Shown here piece by piece: positions 23,397 to 35,021 of a DNA stretch of 64,000 nt. The notes below the pieces were generated by a model. The model saw only the letters and a list, made by a program, of their open reading frames with translations, did no database searches and was not told where the DNA came from. Position 1 is the first letter of the stretch. Each line of letters starts with the position of its first letter. The translations under genes and the position numbers were made by a program. The stretch is from the NCBI GenBank assembly GCA_026214975.1, contig JAOBSW010001197.1, positions 1 through 64,000 of the forward strand. Reading direction: 5' to 3'. The DNA is from Gentiana macrophylla. Its lineage: Eukaryota; Streptophyta; Magnoliopsida; Gentianales; Gentianaceae.

Positions 23397-23867
23397 CGGA
23401 TCGATCCGACCTAACCCCGGATCGATCCGGAACCTGAAAAAACCTAAAAAAGGGACGGGGTCTCTTCTTCTTCTTCTTCTTTTCTTTTTCTCAACAGCCG
23501 CCCCTCCCCTCTTCCCCCCAACTCGAATATTTTTTCTTCAAATCATCACACAGCATCACCATTAAATTACCCCAACTCTTAAACTTCTCTAATTTGCCTC
23601 TACTCTCTTCAAATTTTCATCTAAATTGAAGAATTTTTCAAGAGAAGCTTCAACTTTTATTCCGGCGAAATTTCCATCTTTTCCGGCCAAATTTCAACCT
23701 TTTTAAGCTTTGTAAGGTAACATTGTAGTCACTTATTTTCTTAATTTCGTTTTTTTTTTTATTTTATGCAATTTTTTATTTTCAACTGTTTTGTCACTCA
23801 CATTTGTACTGTTGTTTTGTGTCGTTTTGTTGTTCTGTGTTGTTTGTTATTTTGTCATTATCGTAGA
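23397..23867 (+). promoter_or_regulatory. Internal promoter-like segment and leader before ORF3 of element D
   Basis: Two copies of CGGATCGATCCG (23397-23408 and 23418-23429; centres 21 bp apart), the same box as in the D LTR promoter. A TATA-like CCTAAAAAAGG follows about 14 bases later (23443-23453). A CT-rich stretch, (CTT)n near 23461-23480, and a long pyrimidine-rich leader lead to the ORF3 ATG at 23868. The order matches that of the LTR. Promoter activity is inferred, not shown. Confidence 0.5.
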
Positions 23868-25371
23868 ATGGCCGAATCATCGAAAGCTAGTAAAAAACGC
23901 AAACCGCATATCCCTACCCAAATTCCAGTTATAGAAACTAGGCCTTTAACAGAAGAAGAATTGGCAGTTAGTTTTGAAAGAACCGCGTGTCATTGCAGCC
24001 TAAGAAAGCATTGAAAAATAAATTTGGACAGTGTTTAGTTGCAATAGAGAGGGGCTTAGACTTCAAAGATTTGGGAAGGGAGGTAAAAGATATTTTTGAA
24101 AGGAGGCATTGGATGGAATTAGCCAGTTTAAGGTCGGGAGAAATTAACACCACCTTAGTAGTGAATTTTATTCTCTCGGTAGCAACTCATAATGCTACGG
24201 ATGAAGGTGAGTTAACCTCTGTCACAACTCGAGAACTAGGATAGTGCCGTTTACTCCTCACATTATTAATGCTATTTATGGTATTCTGATATACCGGAGA
24301 ATGAGGATTATTATACGCTTTGGAATTTGGATGAGCCATGAGACTTTGATCATATTGTTGCGGTAGCCCAGAATGAGTTAGATCCCATCGCCGCCTGGCA
24401 TGAAAACAGGTTTTCCTATGGGAAATGTATCCGGGATATGAAAGCCATTAAACGTTTTATCAGTCACACTCTTTACCCGACTCGGCATTTTACATCTTTT
24501 GGTAAAGAGGATTTGTGTATTGCTTGGGCTATAGTTAATGATGTACACTGTGGATATAGGCGAGTAATGTGTAGAAGGGCCAAGGAATTTGCCCTCGATC
24601 GCTAGACCAGCGAATCACATGCCTTTTCCGTGTTTTATTTCTTCCTTGTGTCGTCGATAGAGTCCTTGAGCTCCCAAATGATAATTTGATGATGGTGGAT
24701 GACACACTTATAGTCCTAGTTTACCACTTAGGCCGGGGGGAAGAATAAACTTTTGGACCCTAACCGTCAACGACCTCAAATTTACTCCATCCCACTGCTG
24801 TGTCCTCCTTCATCCAAGTCAAACTCAAACTCAATTTCGAATACCATCACTTACGACATGTTTCAATCCATGGCCTATGATGTTCATCGTGCTAATGCCA
24901 ATATGGTGTTTTTTGCGGAAAGGAATAAATTATGGTCGAAGATTTACGCCAAGGCATACGAGGTTTATATCAAATGAATATACTGCAAAACCCTACCTAT
25001 GCCGAGATGGATATTCCGCAATGCCAAACCCAGCCTTATACCTTGCCCGATTTCATTCCACCGATGCCACCTCACTCAGACTTCCAACAAATGCCACATT
25101 CTTTTGGATTTCAAACTAGTGGTGTAGGAGATTTTTCGACAGGTACTACGGCAGCTGCGACATCAGAATGGACTGGATCTGGATCATTTGGCCATACCAC
25201 GACGAGATGGGGAAGCACTTTTTTTCTGATATCACGAGAGAGATGAGCTCGATGGGACTAGATAGTTCGGTGCGGATGTCAACTTATTTTCAAGATCCAT
25301 CCCAAGAATCGACCCGTTCTCAAGCTATGCCAAGTTCAAGCCACGTCGAGCTGAGTGATGAAGAGGAGTGA
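23868..25371 (+). pseudogene. ORF3 of element D: Athila-type extra ORF (plant transposon protein-like), frameshifted
   Basis: Athila-lineage elements often carry an ORF between integrase and the 3' LTR with no settled function. Here it begins MAESSKASKKRKPHI and shifts frame near 23990. It continues with a helical domain (KFGQCLVAIERGLDFKDLGR), then text of the form INAIYGIPDIPENEDYY, YPTRHFTSFGKEDLCIAWAI, which resembles from memory the 'putative plant transposon protein' domain found in many plant mobile ORFs. The C-terminal part (24753-25371, several frames) is Ser/Pro/Gln-rich and ends SSHVELSDEEE. I see no signal peptide or clear transmembrane span supporting an envelope role. At least four frameshifts. 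Confidence 0.55.
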
Positions 25372-25648
25372 TTTTTAAACATTCCATGATTTTTGACATT
25401 GAAACATTTTATTTTTCGTACAATTTCGTTTTAAGTAAAATTTTAGGTTATTTTGATTTTGGTTGGATTTTATTTTTAATACGATCTTCATGTTTTCGTT
25501 ACATATTTTGGTATTACGTATCGTGTAGTAAAATTTATCGTTATAATGACAATGAAAAAAAAAAAAAAAAAAAAAGGAAGAAAACTTGTCCCTAGAAAAA
25601 TCTAGACATTTTACAAGCAAAATCAACTCGTCCGTGAGCAAGAGTGTT
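25372..25648 (+). other. AT-rich spacer between ORF3 and the second internal promoter of element D
   Basis: Possible 3' untranslated region of ORF3, with an A run at about 25555-25576. No gene. Confidence 0.5.
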
Positions 25649-25899
25649 CGGATCGATCCGACCTTTACCGGATCGATCCGACTGAGAGTACCGACCGACA
25701 AAGCATTACTAGTTCGAGAGGCCGGATCGATCCGGCCCTTTCTCGGATCGATCCGGCAAGTACAAAAGCGCATTAAAAGAGATTTTTTCTACTTTTGCTT
25801 GATAGATTTATTTCTATAAAAGGAAAGAGCGGCTGACCTTGAACTTTGCTCATTCTTTCTTTCCTTCTATCTAGCTTAGTTTAAATCTCTTTGTCAGAA
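25649..25899 (+). promoter_or_regulatory. Second internal promoter-like segment and leader before ORF4 of element D
   Basis: Two pairs of CGGATCGATCCG (25649-25660/25669-25680 and 25723-25734/25744-25755; centres 20 and 21 bp apart), the same two-pair layout as the LTR U3. The spacer CCCTTT between the second pair is also as in the LTR. A clear TATA box (CTATAAAAGG, 25814-25823) and a pyrimidine-rich leader precede the ATG at 25900. Confidence 0.55.
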
Positions 25900-26793
25900 A
25901 TGTCTAACCGCTCCTCTCCCTCGGTTAATAGTTACGAACCACATCGCTGATGGTGTGGTTCCCGAAGGGCATGCCTCTTGTTTTCATAATAACGTCCCGA
26001 GACATCTAAATTTCGTCCGTTCTCTATTCTCGATGGAGAAAGGCTTAAACTCTTGAAAAAATTGATCAATGGGGCGTAATCTAATCCGAGGTTGCGGGTG
26101 GAAAAAGTTGATAAGGACTCCCGGAGAGTCGAATAAACATTTCGATTGTTAGAGATTTCTTTGCGTCTCTCACCGAGATAACGACATGTAGCCTCATCTC
26201 AACTTATTCTGATTAGGGGAATCGTTATTTCATTTTCACCGAGTCATCATAAATCAAATCTATCAAATTCCACCATGTACTTTTGATCGAAACCCACACT
26301 TTGAGTTTCTTTGGGAACTTGGGGATGCGTATAATGTTGTAAATCATCGCTGCAGAAGCCTTTGATTCGTGTTTCCGTTGTTTGATCATAACTATGATTC
26401 CTCAACTCGGCTTTACCCTCATTTAAGCGGCGTGGAAACGCTTCATTAATTCTCGGATCTATCCAACTAGAGATTTTTATGGGGTTACGGATGATGAGAT
26501 CTTTGCTTTGTTATATGCATTAAGCGGCAGGAGCATACATTGATTGGGGAGTTTTGATTTTTAAGATCGCAATTAATTTTGCAATAGAAAGGCGTAATAG
26601 GGAAAACCGCTACCATTTGCCTGGTTATCTCTCACCTTTGTATCCAATGAATCACGTGCTGAATTTGCTCTCGGCGAGATTTTTCCATCTCGTGATTCTC
26701 GATTAGGATTACTTCCGTGGATACTCCCGGATGTTCATCTACGGTTTGATAATCGAGTTAGAAGTTATGTTGTTAAGTTGGTAGTTGTTTAAA
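25900..26793 (+). pseudogene. ORF4 of element D: second transposon protein-like ORF, heavily broken
   Basis: Starts MSNRSSPSVNSYEPHR and stops after 16 codons; later text is recovered only by changing frame. Recognisable pieces are NISIVRDFFASL (about 26130-26165), NRYFIFTES (about 26220), then a run with AAGAYIDWGVLIFKIAINFA (about 26525-26585) and RYHLPGYLSPLYPMNHVLN. Their order and spacing follow ORF3 (INxIYxIP block, then a hydrophobic helix-forming block), so I read ORF4 as a diverged relative of ORF3. No trustworthy full-length protein can be read from this copy. Confidence 0.4.
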
Positions 26794-27561
26794 TTAGTTG
26801 TTTAATCGTTTGTTGTTGTTTGTTACTTTTATTTATAGTTTGTAATAGTGTTTAATATATATGTCATTTTCTTTAATCAAAATAATATATGGTTGCTAAA
26901 AATAATAAATAATAATCAAAATCATATAAAATTTTAATTTTATTTGCAAACTACTTTTATTTACTCACTAAACATCGGGACGATGTCATTTAAATAAGTG
27001 GGAGTGGAAGTAAGTTAGTAAATAAAAATTAAAATTTTCTTATATAAATTTATACTTCATTGCTCAATACTTAGTTTAATTTTTCTTGGAACAAAATAAT
27101 TAGATAGTATATAATTAGTATGAATAAAAACAATATAAATTGGTAAGAATAGATTTTAATTAAGTAAAATAAATTAGATATATTATAAGTATATTATATA
27201 TGTCAATTTTAGATCTTTATAAGATTTTAAGTATATGTAACTATACATAAATATTATCAAGTAAGTTTCTTATGAAATTTTAGCAAATATACTTATATTT
27301 ATAATGAATTTTTTTAGAATAATTTTCTTTGTAAAGCGAAATATGAATATGGAATCGGATTAGGAATGATGAGATTTTTGACACCATAAAAATTACCTCA
27401 ACCTTGATTAGAGTGATCAAGACCTCACTCGATATAGCCATTTTTGATCATAACCGACCCTTGGCTTATTTTGGTCTACATTTCCTAAAATCCCACGAGT
27501 TTATGCGTACTTATGAAAGGAGATGATAGCCTGAAGCTAAGGATGGTGTATCTTTGAGGTG

Positions 27562-27606
<45 letters not shown>

Positions 27607-28407
27607 ATATATAAGAACGAAGCACCATATTTACAGAGAATTAATCGAATACTGTATCTTCCTTATCTTTGATCGATGAGATATCGGTAGTAGCTTCCAA
27701 TGATTTGAGTGCAGATAGGGTGTTATCTAGAAACGCCCTATATCACTATGAGGTATAAAGCTCCGATAAAATTCGAATCATAAGATCTCAAGAATGATTA
27801 CGAGTTTAAGGAAACGGACTCGTAATTTTAGATCGAAAGAGTATTACTCCGATCAATCTTGATGAAGCAATGCTTGTAAATTTGATTTTCTACACACATT
27901 CACGCTTTTAGTTCTTAATATTGAAAAAAAGAAGAGAGAAAATCTGAAAAATAGTTGGAAAAGGAGATATTATTAATCGAAACTGTTTTTGATCAAACAT
28001 GAAGGTGTAAGTACGTACGACTTGCTTCTTTCTCTTTTTGATTTTTTTTCTATCTTTTCGATTAACCAATGTCCTATCCTAAAAAGTATTAGCCATCTTG
28101 TCAATTACTTGACTTAGTCTTTGATTCCAAATATTTCATATAAGTTGAGATAGGAAAATAATTCTAGAATTTTAATTATATTTATTGAGTAGATTTTGTG
28201 AAATTTCATTTGAATAATAGTTGATAAATAATTTATCAAAGTTATCTACACTTTTTATCTTATTAATTTCTAAGAAAGATATAATTAATATGTTTATAAT
28301 ATTGAAATGATATTTTACTAATTTAAAATTTTATCTACCACTTATATTATTTTTATCGTAATTTTTATATATTACCGCTTATTTTGCTCGAGGACGATCA
28401 AAGAGCT
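26794..28407 (+). other. Non-coding 3' part of element D
   Basis: AT-rich, no credible open frame. It includes a 41-base A run (27562-27602) and ends at the purine tract. Length about 1.6 kb. Confidence 0.7.
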
Positions 28408-28421
28408 AAGTGGGGAGTAGT
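28408..28421 (+). other. Polypurine tract of element D
   Basis: TAAGTGGGGAGTAG lies immediately before the 3' LTR start TGATGTG. The same form (TAAGTGTGGGG) is used by element B. Confidence 0.8.
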
Positions 28422-30357
28422 TGATGTGTAACATTTATATGATAAAAATTACGATGTTTTATATACGTTATCGACTATTTTTATATAAAATATAAGTAAT
28501 TATAATGAGATAATCTTATAAAATATTAATAGCTATGAATAAATCTAAATACTATAAAAATCTAGTAAAATGATAAAAAGTTATAAATTTTGTACCGGGT
28601 TAATAACCGGAGTGTCGTGTCGATTCACGTGGGTATTTTTGGTATTTCTGAGACCTTAGGTAAACCAAGACCCAGTGATGACATTTTGTGGAGTAAAATC
28701 ATATCTTTTGAAGGAATAAAGGAAGTGCCACGAGACTTAAAGTTCAAGTGGATCAATGGTTCGTGACGCCAGTATCAAGTTATATTTTCGACGAACAAAT
28801 GGCCCAGCAAAAGGCATTTTCTGAAAAAGAAGTCTTCATGGAAGTTATAGATCTCCTCAAGGGCTTTCCAACGCATCTTGAATTATGTCATTTGGAGATC
28901 CAGAGCTCAAGTTATGATTTTATCAAGTTTCGGATTAAGATTGGAAAAAATCTATCCGGATCGATCCGATTTACCGGATCGATCCGAGGAAACATCATGA
29001 TTACCCGGCATGTGGCCTGCGCAGAGAATAATCCTGGGATAAGATTTTTTATTCCCGGATCGATCCGGCCCTTTCTCGGATCGATCCGGCTTGGGAAAAT
29101 ATGCCTATAAATAGAGCAGCTTGCAGGCACATAAAGGGGGTACCAAATATATTTTCTTCACCTCTTTTTAGTAGTAGTAGTATGTATATATATAGGCCTT
29201 ATGCCATAAATAAAGTAGTATCGTTATAATGCTCGAGAAATTATCAGAAGATCAATGTTGTTGAAGTTGTTGTAGCATCCGGAAGAATACAGCTTCTGAT
29301 TCAATCGTTGTAATCGGGTAAAATTCCTAAAGTATTTATGTTTGTTTTGTCTTTTTATCTTTTCGTATAATGTTAGTAGGCTAAATCTAATAACTAGCCA
29401 AAGTTATGTAATCGTTTTATTTCGATCTTTTCGGTAAAGGAATGTTGTCTAAGTAAAATTGAATAAAATTGAGTTAATTGAATCTTTTCCTATTGATAAA
29501 GTTTGACTTGAAAGAATTCATAATCTAATTATGAATTGACACCTCGTAATTAAGTTATGAACTCGTTAATAGAAAAACCGGAGGGTAAAATTGGCCGAGT
29601 GAAAACGTGACAACGGAACCCAGTTTCCTACCCGGGGGCAGATTTGTCCTAAAAGATGAATCTTATTAAAATTTGTACTCAAGATCGTAATAATGTTAAA
29701 TTCATCAGTTTAATTGAAACTTAAACCGGAAAGTTGAATCGCCCGGCCTTGACAACCGGAGCCTTTAAATAAAATTGACCGTTTGTGAACGGAATGACTC
29801 CTTTTATTCAAAGGTAGAATCGTACTCGGGACTGTTGGAAAAAACCGTAATGATTGTGGACTTTGGGTGATGACAATGGACATATGACAATTTCACACAC
29901 TATGTGAGGACGAATTGTTAACCTTAGGAGTGCACCGTTTCATTTACTCAATTGAACCTAAAGATCGAGCACATTCCATTCTTTGAAAAGATCGTATAAA
30001 TCAATTATATAAACTTTGGCTAGTTCTCTAATAATATATTTGGCATCTATATATTTATATCTATATATATACTTTGCAACTTATGCACATCTATATATAT
30101 TTATATATCTATATATATTATATTAGAATAAATTTTAATTTACGCATTTATTTTATGTTAAGTAAAATAGTAGTTATCTCTGTGCTATAAAGCGAGATTT
30201 AGATTGAGTTAATAATGACTCTTTGGTGTTTAACCACACTTAGAAGAATTACAAAGTTCCCGAGGATACGATACTCGACTCACCATACTAGCACTCTGAT
30301 TTGACCCGATACATCGTCGGTTAAGGGGTGGTTTTAGCACTAGAAAAGGCCACGTCA
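28422..30357 (+). repeat. 3' LTR of element D
   Basis: 1936 bp, ends CACGTCA, followed by the target duplication ATCAT (30358-30362). It keeps the same dyad pairs (28957-28968/28975-28986 and 29056-29067/29077-29088; last pair centres 21 bp apart) and TATA box CTATAAATAG (29105-29114). Frames across the dyads give repeated 'GSIR/RIDP' peptides and are not genes. Confidence 0.92.
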
Positions 30358-30362
30358 ATCAT

Positions 30363-31780
30363 CAAACAAATCAAAACAACTTCCAAACTCAACATTATAT
30401 GGACAAACAATACACGTCCGCACAAGGCTTTCTTTGACTCAACACTTATTCACTTTATTCAAACTTTTATTTCACTTCATTTTTTTTCCAACTTTTCTTT
30501 CTTTTCTTCTTTGAACCAAAGGCCTTATAAAAAGATCACTCGAGCTCCTCCCCTTCTTATAGCTCTAAAACTGAGGAAACAACAACCCGACTCAAAAACA
30601 ACATCTCCCCCCACCCCACACTTGCCTTGGCAAGTGTGGTTTAACAAGAGACTAAGTCCACTCGTAGGGTCAAATGAAGGGAATGTGACCAAAATAAGGC
30701 TCAACGGTAGGTTTCTGACTAAGTAACGAAATGGCTATAAAGCGAATGGTGGTCGGACCATTCTATCAAGGCTGAGAGGGGCTACGAAGGTCAAACATTC
30801 GGCTCTGGATTATTTGGCTAAATTAGGGTAAAAAAGAACGCCAAAATTGTCATCCCGTGTTCCTACCAAGGCCAATCCTTCTATTTCGCCTCGAAACTAG
30901 GGGTACAAGTGTGTAAAGTAATCGTGATAAGCATAACCGTCGTCAAACGTGTACTAAAAAGTGTTCCGTATCATGACAATATAGACTCACGTGAGACATT
31001 CACAAAACTAAAGACCTTTCACCACTCAATTGTGGAATAAACATGCATATAACGTGGTGTTAAAATCTTGGAAAAATTTGAAAACGGCCTAAAAATCGAC
31101 TCGGAACGAGTAAAACCAAGTTTATCACATCACGGCATAATACTTTTAAGAACAAGCGAATAAGCTAAGTCGTCTCCCCCCCCCCTTTTTTAAGTGAAGC
31201 ACCGTCCTCGGTGTGTGAACGAGAAGGAAAAAGAAAGACTTAGCTTATGAGCCCGGCAAACGACACGATCAAGTCCCGTAACGGTCGTGAAAGTAGTCCA
31301 TCCCGAATCCCTAGTCATTGAAAAACATCCAAGAAATACATGCACGGGACATGGTCCGCGTGCCAAAGCATATAATATGGGAATTCGGGATAATAAAAAG
31401 AACGACATAAATCACGCGTAAAACTTGAACAAGTATATCACAAAAATAGTTAAATATGATTCAAACATACAATAACAACCAATCACGCCCAAACGTGCCC
31501 AACACAAAATCCACAAATCCAAGACAAGTCACATGAGGTATGAAAAGATGAAAAATACGTGCCTTATGGCTAAAACAACAGGCAAAAAAGAAAGTAGCAA
31601 TAAAACCACCGCAAAACAAGCAAAACGGAGAAACGGGTGGGTTGCCTCCCACCAAGCGCGCTTTGTTTTACGTCGTTGGCTCGACAAAGATGACTTATAC
31701 TATATCGGTTTTTTCAAAATTATACCACCGATACGGGCGAGGAAGACGAGGTGTAGAAAAAACGGACGGTGAGTTATAAA
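30363..31780 (-). other. 3' non-coding part of element B
   Basis: The continuation of element B after D. No open frame is credible; there is no extra ORF here of the kind D has. It contains a C run (31168-31182 on the plus strand) and a second purine-tract-like GTGGGGTGGGGGG (minus, near 30606-30618) next to a perfect hairpin. Confidence 0.7.
30616..30639. other. Perfect short hairpin beside a purine tract in element B
   Basis: CCACACTTGCC (30616-30626), a two-base loop TT, then GGCAAGTGTGG (30629-30639): 11-bp arms without mismatch. It overlaps sequence resembling the element's own purine tract. Confidence 0.75.
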
Positions 31781-33385
31781 GTTAAGATGTCATGCATTGG
31801 AGTCCATGACGGGACTAAACAATTGGCTTCCTCTATCTTAGGATCCTCCAAAATCACCACTTTGAGAGCTTCATCAAACGGCAACTTTTCATATTTCTTC
31901 AAACGAAGGCCATTTGTGATTGAAGTCCCATGCTTGGGGTGCTTTATCTCTACTGCCCCGAGTCAAAAATCCTCTCAACGGTGTAAGGTCCGACCATCGA
32001 GACTTCAACTTTCCGGAAAAAGATGTAAACGAGTATCATACAATGTAACCTCATCTCCTACCTCAAACTTCTTCGGCTTTATCAATTGATCGTGGAGAAG
32101 CTTGGTTTCTCTTTGTATCTTGCCGAACAATCATAGGCTCGTAGTCGAAACTCCTCCAATTCGACTAATCGAGCCATCCTTCTCTCTCCACTAAGAGTCT
32201 CGTCCATATTTAACTCCTTAATATATAGCCCAATGCGCTCATGCTCAACTTCCACCGTAAGTGACACGCTTTTTCAAAGACAATCATGTACGGCGACATA
32301 CCAATTGGAGTCTTGAATGCGGTTCAGTGAGCCCAAAAAGAGCGTCATCCAACTTTTGGACCAACTCTTAGAATTTTTATCAACGATTCGTTCAAGAATC
32401 CTTTTAATACCTCGGTTTGAAACCTCCACTTGGCCACTCGTTTGAGGGTGATAAGCCGTTCCCAACTTATGAGTCACCCCATACTTAAGGAGTAGCTTAT
32501 CTAAGTCTCTATTCGCAAAATGAGTGCCATTGTCAGAAATGATAGTCCTAGGTACTCCAAAACGTGTGAAAATGAATTTTTTGAGAAACTTAATGACCAC
32601 GTGTCTGCGTCATTAGTGGGGGTTGCAATCGCTTCCACCCACTTCGAGACGTAGTCACAAGCTACCAAAATGAACTTGTTGCCAAAAGAAGAGGGATAGG
32701 GTCCCACAAAGTCAATTCCCCAAACGTCGAAAACCTCACAAACAATGATAGGTCGTTGAGGCATCTCATTTTTCTTAGAAATTCTCCCCGAACGTTGACA
32801 CGCATCACGAGGTTTTACATAAGCGTAGAGCATCCTTAAAATTGTCGGCCAATATAGCCCGCTTTGCAAAACCTTCAATGCGGTCCTTTGTCCCGAGAAA
32901 TGGCCCCGGCCTCTATCATGGCAAAAGGATAACACGCTCAATCTCTCGCCCTCAGTTATACATCTTCTCAGAACGCCATCAGCACACAATCGAAACAAGT
33001 AGGGATCCTCCCAAACGAAGTATCTAGCCTCACTCACTAACTTCCTCCTCTGATTCTCGTCTAACTCCGACTCGATAAATCCACTTTCCAGGTAATTCAC
33101 AATCGGTGCAAACCACGGAGCTCCCTCCTTTCCTTTCTTCAGAAAATTCCCTCGTTTTTCCGGTAACATAGTGTCTACCACAAAAAGTCGCTCATCCGGA
33201 AACGAGTCATCTATTTCAACCCTTTCTGATTCGTCACCCTCAACTGGCTCAATCCGACTAAGATGATCGGCTACCACATTCTCACAACCTTTACGGTTTT
33301 TAATTTCCACATCAAACTCTTGAAGGAGCAAGATCCATCTCAACAAACGCGGTTTCGCATCCTTCTTTGCGAACAAATATTGCAA
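31781..33385 (-). pseudogene. Integrase of element B (with end of RNase H)
   Basis: The 294-codon frame 33385-32501 opens with the RNase H end and linker typical of Athila ([24 protein letters not shown]). The zinc region follows ([13 protein letters not shown] ... RDACQRSG), then the catalytic Asp in [15 protein letters not shown] and [13 protein letters not shown]. The next frame (32600-32274) has the second Asp and the Glu: [14 protein letters not shown] and [22 protein letters not shown]-terminal frame (32267-32082) and shifted text to about 31800 hold the FEVGDEVTLYDTRLHLFPEK domain. All three catalytic residues are visible. About three frameshifts. Confidence 0.88.
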
Positions 33386-35021
33386 TGCGGAATGGTCTCA
33401 GATGGACAATCACTTTAGACCCCACCGAGATAGGATCTAAACTTGTCGAAAGCAAAAACTACCATGAGCAATTCTTTCTCGATCGTAGTGTAGTTCTGTT
33501 GAGCCGGATTCAAGGTGTGGACTGGCATAATAAATCGGTCGAAACAACTTATCCACCTTTTGTCCTAACACGCTCTCCTATCGCCAAATCGCTAGCATCG
33601 CACATGACCTCAAACTCTTGCTCCCAATTTGGAGCTATCAAAATAGGAGCCTCAGTCAAAAGCTTCTTAATCTCCTCGAAAGCTTCCACACACTCGTCAT
33701 CAAAAGTCACATTTACTCCCTTCTTCAATCTAGAGGTAAGAGGTGTAGCCTTTTGGGCAAACTTAGGGATAAATCTACGATAAAACCCCGCATGTCCCAA
33801 GAAAGATCTTAACGATTTCAAATTAGTAGGCATAGGCAACTTAGAAATAGCATCTACCTTAGCCCTATCAACCTCTATCCCCTCAGCTGAGACCTTATGA
33901 CCTAGGACGATTCCCTCAGTCACCATAAAATGACACTTCTCCCAGTTCAAAATCAAATCGGTCTCCTCACACCTAGCGAGCACTCTATCTATATTAGTCA
34001 AGCATGCATCAAAACTGTCCCCAAAAACTGTAAAATCATCCATAAACACCGACATACACTTATCAATCAAATCAGCAAAAATGGCAAGCATGCATCTCTG
34101 AAATGTCGCGGGTGCGTTACACAACCCGAAAGGCATTCTTCGAAATGCAAAGGTGCCATAGGGACAGGTAAACGTGGTCTTTTCTTGGTCATTGACATCA
34201 ATGTGAATCTGATAATAACCACTAAATCCATCAAGAAAACAATAAAATGCATGACCAGCAAGCTTATCTAACTCTTGATCAACAAACGGGAGTGGGAAAT
34301 GATCCTTCCTAGTCTTTTCATTCAACATGCGAAAATCAATGCAGACTCGATGACCAGTAACAGGGCGTACAGAAAAAGACTCACCTTGCTCATTTGTTAG
34401 CACTGTAATGCCGCCCTTCTTAGGTACCACCTGTGTGGGACTCACCCACTCACTGTCCGAGATGGGGTAGATGATGCCCAACGTCAACATCTTCACCACT
34501 TCCTTTCTTACCACTTCCAGTAAATGCGGGTTCGATCTCGCTGCGGTTGACGCCTCGGTCTCGCCCATCCTCGAGGATGATTTTGTGCTTACATATGTCG
34601 GCACTAATCCCTTGATATCCACCATTTTCCATCCAAAAGCTCGTTTTCTCTTCTTCAAGATTTGAACTAGCTTTACTTCTCGCAAGGTTGTTATTGAAGC
34701 GAGATATAATAAGCGGAAGTAAATCACTACCTTCAAGAAAAACATATTTGAGGTGTTGAGAAGCGGTTGCAATTCCAAATCCGTCGGTGGTTCCTCAATG
34801 GATGGCTTTGGCATATCTCTCCGCGAACCAAGATCCGGTTTCTCGATCCAGCTAGCTTCCATGAACTCACCCGCCTCGAGATGCATGGCATAAACTCGCA
34901 TCACCCGGTTGTCGTCGTCACCTTGCATGATTTCATCAAGCATTTCTCCAATGGTTCCTTGTGCCCCCGCAAATTCACATTCTCCAAAACACACGGGTGG
35001 ATGACATCTATCGAAAAACAA
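33386..35021 (-). CDS. pol: Reverse transcriptase of element B, long open frame
   Basis: A 490-codon frame (35021-33549) covers the protease-RT linker and the RT. It includes [72 protein letters not shown], the catalytic [13 protein letters not shown] and [19 protein letters not shown], in normal order. It enters RNase H ([10 protein letters not shown]) and then loses frame near 33580. The FMDDF form points to Athila. A short disturbed region near 34530-34600 is readable but unlike relatives (for example [17 protein letters not shown]), perhaps two compensating shifts. Confidence 0.9.

Larger units (their letters stand above)
14560..30357 (+). mobile_element. Athila-like Ty3/gypsy element D with two extra ORFs, 15.8 kb
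   Basis: Plus strand; starts TGATGTGTAAC, ends CACGTCA, flanked by ATCAT at 14555-14559 and 30358-30362. LTRs (14560-16495, 28422-30357) differ at only a small percentage of positions, mostly single-base indels, so the insertion looks young. Order: primer site, gag, protease, RT (FMDDFSVYG), RNase H, integrase, a short CCHC ORF, then two ORFs (23868-25371, 25900-26793) each behind a dyad-bearing promoter-like segment, an A-rich spacer and a purine tract. It is longer than typical Athila because of the two extra ORFs. Frames are broken at many points. Confidence 0.92.

Noticed and set aside
25375..25819. Open frames on both strands with repeated RIDP / GSIR peptides (also 28748-29130 and 15120)
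   Set aside because: The peptides are translations of the CGGATCGATCCG dyads and the spacer between them, not a repeat protein.
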